Shown: piece by piece, positions 50,335 to 61,849 of the stretch
Layout of the letters: the number at the start of each line of letters is the position of its first letter
How positions within the stretch are numbered: position 1 is the stretch's first letter
Origin: Zelopaecilomyces penicillatus
Lineage: Eukaryota > Ascomycota > Sordariomycetes > Hypocreales > Pseudodiploosporaceae
Assembly (NCBI GenBank): GCA_005765155.1
Contig: VCCP01000003.1
Coordinates: 2,108,001 to 2,172,000, forward strand
Reading direction: 5' to 3'
Length of the DNA stretch: 64,000 nt
Made by a program: the position numbers and the translations under genes
Notes under the pieces: model-generated
What the model saw: the letters and a program-made list of their open reading frames with translations, nothing else
Databases searched by the model: none
Told to the model about the DNA's origin: nothing

Positions 50335-51439
50335 TATTAATATAAATTAAAATACTTATATTTTTCAAGGCTTTATTATTTACTATATAAAATAATAATC
50401 TAAATAAACTTATGAAAAATATATAATATAAAAAGAGTATTTTTAATAAAAGATCTAATATATATTATAAAGATATATAATTACTTTATAATAATATTAT
50501 ATATATTTAATCTAATAATATAATATATAAATATAATTAATAATAAAGTATTAATATTAAATTAAAGATATATATTAATTATAATTATTAATAATATATC
50601 TAGTTTTAATATATTTAATAATAAGAATAAAATATAATATTTTAATACTAAACCTTTTATTTTAATATTTCTTTTAAAAAGGTTTTTATAAAGAAATAAT
50701 TATAATATATTTAATACTATATATAATAATTCTTAAAATAATTAATAAAATATAATTTAAAATTAATTAATAAATATATTAGATTTTTAAGATTTTTATT
50801 ATATCTTTTAAATAATCTAGTTAAGATATATTTATATATAAATATATAAATAATTTAAGAGTATCTTTAAATAATTATTTATTAATAAATTTATTAAAAT
50901 TAATTATTATAATATTTATTTATTAATTAATAAATAATTAAATATTTTAAAAATATATTGAAATTAATTAGACTTTATAAATATTTTTAAATAATTATTT
51001 AATTATTTCTTATTTAATCTTTCTTATTTTTAAAAAGTATATTATAAGATATTATTTTAAATAAGATTAAAAAAAGAATTTAAATCTTATTAATAAATTT
51101 TTAAAAAAAATAAAAAAATCTTTTAATTAAACTTTTATAAGCTTTTTAAATATTTATTTAATATCTTTATTTAAAAATAAAAATATATAAAAATATAAAT
51201 AAAGGCTTAAAATTAATATATAATTATATAAGAAAGGCTTATATAGATAAAAAATAAAAGTTTTTATAAAATAAAAAAAAGAAAAAAAATAAAAAAAAAG
51301 AAAAGAAAATAAAGAAAATAAAGAAAATAAAAAAGAATAATAATCCAAGCTTTTTTAATAGATATAAAAGTATTTAAATAAATTTTTTATTTATATTTAT
51401 TTTTAAAATATAATATTATCTTTCAGAATTATATATTTT
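50335..51439. other. AT-rich decayed DNA
   Basis: Old RIP-mutated sequence with no recognised element. A purine-rich stretch at 51265-51345 produces a 64-codon Phe/Tyr/Leu-rich frame on the minus strand that is a composition artefact. Confidence 0.55.
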
Positions 51440-51848
51440 TATTATAATTTATAATATAAGATTATAATTAAAGCTAATAGTTATAATAATAAAACAAAGA
51501 TAATAAATAATTATTTAAAGTAAATTCTAAAGAAAAAAAGAAAGAAATAATTATATTATTAATATAAAGAAAAAATCAGGATTTAACTAGAAATCTAGCT
51601 ATCTTATATATCTGATTAATACTAAGATTATTTAGAATTATTTTAATATTCTAAATAATATTTATTTAAAAATTTTAAGTATTTTAAATATAAAGAAGGG
51701 GAGGGATATAAAGGATAAGCCCTTATTTTTACTAATCTAGCCCTATATAGCAGGTCAGGCTGTCTGGGTATTTTAGGTCTTATAGCAGGTCTAGCTGCTA
51801 AAGGATAGTAGGTTAAGCTGTTATATAAAAAACCTATTTATTTTAACA
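51440..51848. repeat. copia-type solo LTR, least mutated copy
   Basis: 409 bp, TATTATAATTTATA to TTTTAACA, matching the LTRs of elements C and D. It keeps GGTCAGGCTGTCTGGG and GCAGGTCTAGCTGC, lost elsewhere. It has one copy of the internal 23-bp unit (51791-51813). No matching internal sequence was found on either side, so it is taken as a solo LTR; the flanks share TTTT but a clean 5-bp target copy is not visible. Confidence 0.75.
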
Positions 51849-53565
51849 CTTTTAAATCTTTATTTCTATATTAAAAAATAATAAATAATTATAAAGCTTT
51901 TATAGTAAAATATATTTATTTTCTTTTAAATCTTTTTTTAAATTTTCTTATTTTTTTTAAAAATATTATTATATATATATCTATATCTTATTATTTATAT
52001 ATTTAATACCTTGTATAACCCTTAATTTCTATATTAGTTTTATATTATTATTTTATAGTATTAAAACTTTAATATAAAAGAATAAAAATAAATAATATAA
52101 TATAAATATATTTATATAAGGCTATATAATTAATTTATTTATATTTATAAAAATAGATTAATTTATTTTAAAAATATATAATTATTAATTCTATTAAAAG
52201 TATTATATATTGATTAATTTAATTATTATTTAAGCTAAGCTAATTTATTTAATCTTTTTATTTATATAATAAAAATAATCTTATTATATTATATAATAAT
52301 AATTCTTCTTATTTATTATCTTTAAGTCATTATTTATATAGTATATTTAATTATTCTAGATCTTATTAAAGATAGTTTAAAAGGCTAATCTCTTTATATA
52401 AAGGATATCTTAATCTTAGTTTATAAAGAGATTTAACAGATATTTAAGTTAAGCCTTTATATATTTTATTATATAAAAGATAATTATATATAAGAGATAT
52501 TAATTATAATTAAACTTAAAAGGAATTTAAGCTTTTTATTTTTAAGCTATATAACTAGCTATATAAACAGATAATATAATTTAAATCTTAGATTTAAAGA
52601 TATAATAAAAGAAGATCCTAGATATAAGGATTAAATAAAAATATATAATAATTTATAAAAAAGAATATCTTAACTATATTAATTATCTTTTTTATTATTA
52701 TTTAATATAATAAATCTTTTTTTAAAGCTATTAATTAAATAAAATATATTTAATAATATAATATATATAAAGTAATATAAATTATTATATAAATTAATAA
52801 TTTAAAGTATATAAAGATAAAAGCTTTTAATATAATATAATTAAAGCTTAATAAAGCTTATAAAAATATAAAAATATAATAAAAAAGATAATATATATAG
52901 AAATTTCTTAAAGAAATTCTATATTTATATCCCTTTATTTTTATTATATATTTATAATAGTTATCTTATAATTTTAATTATATTCCTTTTTTATAATTAT
53001 TTAAATAAAGATTTTATAAAGATAAAGAAGATTATTATATTTTAAAATAAGATATAATTTAATATCTTTATAAATAGCTTTAATAAGGCTATTAACCCTT
53101 TAATTAAAATTATAATAATAATTAGTAAAGTATTTTATTTATTACTTATATTAAGGTATATATTTATTATTAAGATAATTAAAGATATCTTTTTATTACT
53201 TATTAAAATATTTAATTATTTATTATTAGATTTTATTAAAATCCTGTTCTTTTAATATATATAAAACCTTTTCTTATATAGAAAATATATATTTAATATT
53301 ATAGCTTTTAATAGTTAATATAATAGGTTATATTAAATTAAAATAGTTATTATTAAGGCTAAAATTAAAAGTATAATCCTTAATTATATATAAATTTAAA
53401 GTTTATTTGATTATTAGCTTATTTAATATATTAATATTATAATTTTTATATATTTTAATCTTAATTTAAATATTTATATTAATATAATAAATATAAAGCT
53501 ATTATTATATAAAAGAAATATTTTTAATATAATTTTTAATATAAATTCTTTATTAATAATAATAA
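51849..53565. other. AT-rich decayed DNA, unidentified
   Basis: About 1.7 kb between the copia-type solo LTR and element D. No motif recognised on either strand and no match to the internal regions of A-D noticed. Confidence 0.5.
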
Positions 53566-54548
53566 TATTAAAATAAATAGGTTTTTATATAATAGCCTAA
53601 TCTATTATTCTTTAATAGCTAGATCTATTATAATTTAGCAGCTAAACCTGTTATAGCCTAGTAATCAGATCTACTATCTTATTATAGCTAGATTTATTAT
53701 AAGATTTAAGATACTAAAGCAGTTTAATTTATTATATAAAGCTAGATTAATAAAATAAGGGCTTATCTCTTATATCTCTTTCTTTCTTTATATTTAAAAT
53801 ACCTAAAGATTCTAAATAAATATTATTTAAAATATTTAAATAATTTTAAATAATCTTAATATTTTTAGATATATAAGATAATTAGATTCTTAATTAAATC
53901 CTGCTTTCTTTTTTATATTAATAATATATTTTTTTTTTCTTTTAAGTTTATTTTAAATAATTATTTATTATCTTTTTTCTATTATTATTATTATTATCTT
54001 TAATTATAATTATATATTATAAATTATAATAGATTATAAATCTAAAAGAATAATTACTCTAAACTATAAAAAGAAAACTTTTTTTTTATTCTTTTTAATC
54101 TTTTTATATATTAGATTTTTTTATTACTTTATTTATATTAAATTTATATTTCCTATTAATTAAATATTATAAAAGAACTATATATATAAGAATTAAACCT
54201 TATATTTATAATATAACCTATTTTTAGATTTATAAATTATTAATATAAACTTATAGAATTATAGGTTATAGCTTTATTAATTATATTAAATATAATTAAT
54301 TATTATTTATATAATTTTATAAAAAGCTTATATAAGATTATAAAAATTAATTAAATAAAGATACTATACTAGCTATACTATAACCTGATTATAGCTAATA
54401 TATAATAAACAGCTTTTATATTTATTACCCCCCTTTAATTAATTAATTATTTTTAGAGCTCTTATTAAAACCCAGTTATTTATAGTATTATTATAATTAG
54501 CACTTTCAGCTTCTTATAATAATATTATACAGCTATAAGCTTATTTTT
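53566..54548 (+). mobile_element. truncated copia-type element D (5' LTR and start of internal region)
   Basis: LTR 53566-54031 (reverse complement of the LTRs at 54549 and 60369) followed by about 517 bp matching, inverted, the region 59852-60368 next to the 5' LTR of C. Thus D reads on the plus strand and ends abruptly where the 3' LTR of C starts. The LTR carries four 23-bp units (53600-53691). The rest of D is missing or displaced. Confidence 0.75.
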
Positions 54549-54999
54549 TATTATAATTTATAATATATAATTATAATTAAAGTTAATAATAATGGTAATA
54601 AAAGAAAGATAATAAATAATTATTTAAAATAAATTCTAAAAAGAAAAAAAAGAAATAATTATATTATTAATATATAAAAGAAAGCAGGATTTAATTAAGA
54701 ATCTAATTATCTTATATATCTAAAAATATTAAGATTATTTAGAATTATTTAAATATTTTATATAATATTTATTTAGAATTTTTAGATATTTTAAATATAA
54801 AAAAAAGAAAAGTTATAAAAGATAAGCTTTTATTTTATTAATCTAGCCTTATATAATAGATTAAGCTATCTAAATATCTTAGGTCTTATAATAGATCTAG
54901 CTATTAAATTATAATAGATTTAATTATTAAATTATAATAAATTTAGCTATTAAAGGATAATAGATTAAGCTATTATATAAAAATCTATTTATTTTAATA
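54549..54999 (-). repeat. 3' LTR of element C
   Basis: 451 bp with three 23-bp units at 54897-54965. Ends TATTATAATT and TTTTAATA (original TG...CA, inferred from the 51440 copy). Confidence 0.8.
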
Positions 55000-55599
55000 C
55001 TCTTTTTAATAAGCTATATAATATATAGCTAGCTTTTTATAAAAGGTTTTTATAGATTTAATAGGCTTAAAAGGCCTTAAAAAATAAAGCTTATTAAGGC
55101 TTTAATTAATCTATTAATAAATATAGCCTTAATTATAAGATAATTTATCTTAAATAATCTATTAATTATTTTTTATTTAATATAATAGAATTTTAATAGG
55201 ATATACTTTATTTAGATATATTAATTAAGATTCTTAATATTATTTATAAAGGCTATATTATTATAATATAGATTTATAGGCTATTATAAAGGGATTTTTA
55301 ATTCTTTAAAAAGCTTAAAAAGCTATTTTAGCTCTTTTATAATCTTTATTAAAATATTTAATTTAGCTTTTATAATTAAAAGGGTTATAATAATCTATCT
55401 TTTTAATTTTTAATAAATAAATTTATTTATTAGTTTATAAAGATATTTATAAATAGATTTATTAATAACTTTATAGTCTATAAAATTATTATTTAAATAG
55501 CTTAATAATTAAAGAATTAATTATTTAATCTATATAAGATCTAAGGCTTTATAAAAAATAATTAATTCTTTAAAATCTTTTAAGTATTTTAAAAGATTT

Positions 55600-56350
55600 T
55601 AAATTATATTATAATAATTAATATAGCTTTATTATATATATTAAAAAAGCTATTAAATTAAAGAAATTATATTAGGCTTAAATAGTAATATAAGGTATAT
55701 TAAAATCCTTATAATCTATTAATAAATTTATTATTTAATAAAAATAAAAGCCTTTTTTAAGGATTCTTTTAATATTTTAAGTTAAAAAGATATAGCTATT
55801 AAAATTATATCTTATAATTAAAAGTATTAAAAAGTCTTATTAATATATTAAGATTAATATAATTATAACTCTTTTTTAATTTAATTATAATTAATTTAAA
55901 TCCTTAAGAAAAAGGTTATAAGACCTTAATATTTTATAATAAAAATCTTATTTAATAGATATTTTAATTTATTAATATAAAATAAATTAAATCCTATCAT
56001 AATATAATTATTAATATAGATAATAATAAAAATATTAATTTAAGTATTAATAAAAATAATTAAATTAAAGATTAAAGATTAGAATCTTAGGATAATTAAT
56101 AACTTAATTAATTATTATTATTATTTATAAAGGCCTTATTTTAATTTATATAAGGCCTTTTTAATAAGATAATCTATTTTATAAAAAGGTTATAGCTTAA
56201 TTTAATTAATAAAGCTATTAAAGGCTGGTTTTTAAGGGTTTAGATTTTTATAAAGAAAAAAAGGCCTTCTAAAGATTCTATAAAAATATCCTTAAATAAT
56301 TAATTATTTAAAAAAACTCTTTTAAAATTAATTTATTTGATTTTTTAATT
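55600..56350 (-). pseudogene. element C pol, copia-type RT remnant
   Basis: On the minus strand, at about 56050-55830, the translation includes ISIK.DFYYKILRSYNLFLKDLN, which fits the copia RT signature F.IKDLG...FLGI, preceded by Tyr/Leu-rich residues at the place of the YVDD box (now stops and substitutions). YNYINLNILIRLFNTFNYK follows, matching the downstream ...LSQ..YI..LL..FN pattern. Frame is broken by stops. The same segment is found at 60841-60975 on the other strand. Confidence 0.6.
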
Positions 56351-59300
56351 TTAAAAGGCTATTAAAACTAATAAAATCTATTAAATAAAAGAAATATTAA
56401 TAATTATAAAGATTTTAAAATAATCTTTTTTTTTAATTTATATAAAACCTTTTATAATAAGCCTAGCCTTATATTTTAAAGGCTGGTTTTATAAATCCTT
56501 TTTAAGCTTAAAAATAAATTTATTTTTTAGGATTTTTTAATCTTTTAAAATCTTTAAAAAAAGATATATATATAATTTTAATTTATAAAATTTAATAGAA
56601 TTTATTATAAATAATATTAATCTATTATTGTTTAATAAAATCTTTTAAAGCTTTTTTTTAATTAATAGATTTTAAAGAAGTTTTAATAATAAATTTTATC
56701 TTTAGTTTATAATAAATATTTATAGGATAAATAAGATTTAATTATATAGGTTTAAAATCTTTTAATAATTATTTAAGCTATTTAATAAGCTATAATAATT
56801 ATAATATAAGCTATAATATAGATTATAATAGAGATTATAATAACTATAATAATTATTATAATATCTATAATATAAATTCTAATAATTATATAGATCTTTT
56901 AGTTTAATTAAGAGCTTATAATTTAATTAAATCCTTTAAAATAAATTAATTTATTAATTTTAATAAAATATAAAGCTTTTTTAATTCTTTCTTTAAATTA
57001 AAAAAGCTTTAAAAATTATAAAAATTATTTTTAAAACTCTAGCTTATAAAGCCTATTCTTTTTATAATATAAAGAAAAAAGATCTTAATTATCTATTAAT
57101 AAAAAGATATATAGATTAAATAAATATTTTTATTTAATATAATTAATAGCTTAATTAATTTTATTCTAAGGCTTAATTTAATATTTTATTAATACCTTTT
57201 AATAAAGATAATAATCTTATAATAAGTTTTAATAGTTTTATAAGCTATTAGATTTAATTTATTAATTATTAAAATTAATTTTAATTCTTATAAAAAGAGC
57301 TATAATAAATTAAAATCTTTATTTATAATTATTATATAATTAATAAACTTAATTATAATAAATAAAATAATAATCTAAAGGAATAATAATAATTAAATCT
57401 AGATTATAATAATTTATAATTAATTTAAAATAACTCTTATAAAGTATTTTAATAAATTATTTTATTTATAAATATAAGAATTAAATATATTAAAATTAAT
57501 CTTTTTATTTATTAATTAATCTTTTAATAATATTAAGATCTTTTTTTTATTATTAAAATATAATTATAAGAGATATTTATTATAATAGGCTTTTAATCTT
57601 TTAAATAAGCTTTTTATAATAAAAAAGATAATATAATCTTTTTTATTAAATAATAAAAGAATCTTTTAATAATAGGATTTTCTTTTTATTAAAATAAGTT
57701 TTATAAAAAGCTTATTATAAAGAGTTAGTTTTATTTAAAAAATATCTTTCTTTATAACTTTTAGAACTTTTAATAGATTTAGAATTAAATTTTTAAAAGA
57801 TCTATATATTAATTTAATTTATATATAAATTAAATAAAAGAAATCTATTTTCTTAATAATAATAAAATTAAATAAATCTATTAAAATTTTAATAATCTTT
57901 TTTAATAGCTATAAGCTAATATAGCTAAGATAAATATATTAAATCTCTATTAATAATAATAACTTTTAATAATTAGTTTTAATTAAAAGATTTATAATTC
58001 CTTTTAAAATAGTATTTTTAAAAGGTTTTAAAAGGGATATAATTTCTTTTAATAGATCTTTTAATAGATTTAAATTTATATTAAAGCTTTTAATATATAT
58101 AAGCCTAAAGTATTAAGGCTTTTTATTAATTTTAATAATTATTTAATTAATTTAAAAGGCTTAATAAGATCTTTATATATATTAAAAGAAGATTTAAAAA
58201 TAATTTTAATTATTATTAAATAATTATAATAATAATTAAAAAACCCTATAAATTTAAATATAAGCTTTTTTTTTATTAAAGAAAGAAATTATACTTAATA
58301 AAATTTAATAGCTTATAATAAATTTAATCTATTAAAAAAAGCTTTTTTTATAAAAATATATTATTAAAAGTATAATACTTTACCTTATTTATTATATTTA
58401 TATCTATATTAAGGATATATAATATATATTATAGCTTTAAAATATTATAAATCCTAGGTTTAAGCTTTATAAATACTATAAATATAATTATTTTAAATCC
58501 TTTTAAATAGATTTAATTATTATTAATTATTATAAATCTTAATTTTTTATTATAAATATTATAATTAATAAAAAGGGTTTTATTATTAATAATATAGTAT
58601 ATTAAATTAATATTATATAATAAGATATTCTTTAGATTAATATTATAATAAATATTATAAGTTAATTTTTTAAGCTTTATAGCTTTTAAACCTTTTATAT
58701 TAGATTTAAAATTAAAGCTTTAAATACTAGCTATAATATTTTAATTATTTATAAATAGATTATAAATACCTATTATAAAAAAAGCTTTATTAGATTTCTT
58801 ATTATTAATAATAGGCTTTTTTATTTTTTTATTTTTTTAAAAAGGCTTATAAGGCTATTCTTTAATAGATTTAGATAGTTTTTTCTTCTTTTTAAAGTTT
58901 TTATAGGTCTTTTTAAAAGGTATTTTAATTTCTTTAATTTTATAAAAGCTAGCTTTTATAATTAAAGAGCTTTTATTTTATAGCCTTTTTAGTAAATCTA
59001 TTATAAGGAACTATAAATTTAAGGTATTTAATAAGATATTAAATATTATATAAATCCTAATATTATTTTTTTAATATTTAATCTATTATAAAAAAGCTTC
59101 TTTTATAGCTTTTAGATATTAATTTATTTAATTTATAGGTTATATAATAATTTAAGTTAATTATAGTTTAATAAATTAAGTATCAAATTTATTATTAAAT
59201 ATCTTTATAAAGCCTTTATAGCTATTAAAGCTAAGCTTATAAAAGATATTATAAAGGATTCTATATTATAAAATAATATTATCATAGTATTATTTATTTA

Positions 59301-60368
59301 ATATTTAATAAGCTTTTAATAATATAATAATTTAATTTATAAAGGCTTATAAATATTATAAGTAGCTATTATAAAATAAAAAAATAAAATAATTTAATAA
59401 TAATTATTAAGGCTAAGATTTATAATAAGGATTAAAAGAAAAATAAATAATTTAGATATCTATAATTAAATTAATAAAGCTTAAAACTATTCATTATAAT
59501 TATTAAAATCTGTTAATTTATAAGCTTTTAAAAAAGCTTATATTTTTTTAAATAGCTTTTTTAAAGCTAAATCCTTTAATATATTTATAGACTATATTAA
59601 CTATAATAATAATTAAAATAGTTTAGATTAAGATTATAATAGCTTTTTAATAGTTTTAATAATTATAGTTATTATAAATTAAGCTTATAGCTATTATAAT
59701 TATTATATAAGCTTTTATATTTAAGATTAAAAAACCTATAATTTTAATAAATTCCTTTTTATTAAAGATTTTAATCTAATATTTTCAAGATTAAATTATT
59801 ATAATTAATAATTATAATTATATAAGGGAAAAATAAGCTTTTAAAAATAAGCTTATAGCTATATAATAATATTATAAGTAATTAAAAGTATTAATTATAA
59901 TAGTATTATAAATAGCTAGGTTTTAATAAAAGCTTTAAAAATAATTAATTAATTAAAGAGGGGTAATAAATATAAGAGCTATTTATTATATATTAGCTAT
60001 AATTATATTATAATATAATTAATATAATATCTTTATTTAATTAATTAATTTTTATAGTTTTATATAAGCCTTTTATAAAATTAATTAATAAATTAAATAA
60101 TTAATTATATTTAATATAATTAATAAAGCTATAATTTATAATTCTATAAATCTATATTAATAATCTATAAATCTAAAAATAGATTATATTATAAGTTTAA
60201 GATTTAATTCTTATATATATAGTTTTTTTATAATTTTAATTAATAAGAAATATAGGTTTAATATAAATAAAATAATAGTAAAGTCTAATATATAAAGAGA
60301 TTAAAAATAATAAAAAAAAGAGTTTTCTTTTTATAATCTAAAATAATTATCTTTTTAAGCTTATAATT
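56351..60368 (-). pseudogene. element C gag-integrase region
   Basis: Space between the RT remnant and the 5' LTR, where gag, protease and integrase lie in copia elements. No motif could be read with confidence. The part 59852-60368 is duplicated, inverted, in element D. Confidence 0.45.
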
Positions 60369-60840
60369 TATTATAATTTATAATATATAATTATAATTAA
60401 AGCTAGTAATAATAATAATAGAAAAAAGATAATAAATAATTATTTAAAATAAATTTTAAAAAAAAAGAAAAAAATAATTATATTATTAATATAAAAAAGA
60501 AAACAGGATTTAACTAGAAATCTAGCTATCTTATATATTTAAAAATATTAAAAATATTTAAAATTATTTAAGTATTTTAAATAATATTTATTTAAATTTT
60601 TAGGTATTTTAAATATAAAGAAAGGGAGGGGTATAAGGGATAAGCCTTTATTTTATTAGTTTAGCCTAATATAATAGATTAGATTATTTAAGTATCTTAG
60701 ATCTTATAATAGGTCTAACTATAATAAGATAATAGATTTAATTATTAAACTATAATAGTTTTAGCTATTAAATTATAGCAGGTCTAGCTATTAAAAGATA
60801 ATAGATTAAGCTATTATATAAAAACCTATTTATTTAAATA
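60369..60840 (-). repeat. 5' LTR of element C
   Basis: 472 bp with four 23-bp units at 60715-60806. Ends TATTATAATT and TTTAAATA. Confidence 0.8.
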
Positions 60841-60975
60841 TTATAGAACCTGATCTACTTTATATTAATAAACTAAAACACCTATTAAATAAGATCTTTA
60901 TTATAAAAGTTAAAAGCTTTATAATCTTCTTTTTAAAGATTTAAATTAATTATAATCAGATTAAAAAAGGCTATA
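60841..60975 (+). pseudogene. copia-type RT fragment
   Basis: About 135 bp matching the reverse complement of the RT region of C (about 55990-55860), including CTATTAAATAAGATCTTTAT and TTAAAGATTTAAATTAATTA. It reads on the plus strand as ELK..IK.DLYYKS.KLYNLLFKDLN-like residues. It is cut by G2 at 60976. It may be the displaced remainder of D, on the far side of the C insertion. Confidence 0.6.
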
Positions 60976-61830
60976 TATAATATTTAATAAATTCTTAAGG
61001 GATAAATCTAATAAAAGGGGTTTATATTTATAGATAAGTTAAAGTATTCTAAGTAATAAATCTATTATATTAATAATAGATATAAAGTATTATAATTAAG
61101 GATTAAGTATTAGTATAGTAAGTAATAGTAAATAATATAATAAAGTTAAAAGTAGTTTAATAACTGGGTTGAACACACCCCTTTATTAATTAACTAAGCT
61201 ATAGCTATATAAGCTATACTTAAGGGGATTAAACTATCTAAGTAGATAGGCTATACCCAGGCTATTTAAACAGCAAGACATCATTAAAATAAAGTTTTTT
61301 TTTCCCTTTTATCCAAGAATTTTCTAATATATTTAAAAGACTAGCTATTAAAAGCTATCTTCTTTATCTAATCAATTATAGGATAATCAATTAATCCCTT
61401 AAATTCAATTTATTATATCACTGTTTTATAGCTTTTCTTATCTATTTAATCCTTATAGATTATACTGGCTATATAGTTACCCTATAATCATCTTATAGTT
61501 CTATAGGTAGTGTTAATATTATTATATATATTGTTTTCCTTTTATTAAAGTAGATTAATAATTATTTAAGCTATATCTAAAAAGTAAAAATTAAGGGTAT
61601 ATATATATATTATAAATCATAATTTAAGCTATAATCCTTATTATTAGATTATATTTAGAATTATAAGCTATTCTATTAAATTATAATTTTAAGAATAATT
61701 CTAAGCTTAGAATTATCTTTAGAATTATAATCTAATTTTATATAGTTCTAAGCCTTTAATATATATCTAATAATATTATAAATTATATAATTAAGGCTTA
61801 TTATATAACCTTAGTTATTGGGTTATAATA
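60976..61830 (-). repeat. 3' LTR of G2, split by a solo LTR
   Basis: Matches the 457-bp LTR of G1 in two parts, 60976-61155 and 61554-61830. Extra length equals the inserted 394-bp LTR plus a 4-bp target copy. Confidence 0.9.
61156..61549 (+). repeat. solo LTR of the A/B family inside the G2 LTR
   Basis: 394 bp, TTTAATAACTGGG to TTTTATTAAA, flanked by GTAG at 61152-61155 and 61550-61553. The two G1 LTRs give the uninterrupted site. Moderately mutated, keeping TGGGTTGAACACACCCC at its start. Confidence 0.92.
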
Positions 61831-61849
61831 TAATATTTCTCTTTTAAAA

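Larger units (their letters stand above)
54549..60840 (-). mobile_element. Ty1/copia-type LTR retrotransposon C
   Basis: Direct LTRs at 54549-54999 and 60369-60840; total 6.3 kb, a usual size for Ty1/copia. Pol remnants read on the minus strand with the RT close to the 3' LTR, which is the copia order (integrase before RT). The LTRs differ in length because they hold three and four 23-bp units. No matching target duplication is evident (TTTTT left, TTATA right), so one end may be rearranged. Confidence 0.78.

Noticed and set aside
51154..51348. Phe/Tyr/Leu-rich 64-codon frame on the minus strand, membrane-like
   Set aside because: Produced by a purine-rich AT tract read on the opposite strand; composition artefact in decayed DNA.
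53566..60840. DNA transposon or DIRS element with ~980-bp terminal inverted repeats
   Set aside because: The right arm is an LTR plus adjacent internal sequence of a copia-type element whose other, direct LTR lies at 54549-54999. Two opposed copia copies explain the inverted repeat.
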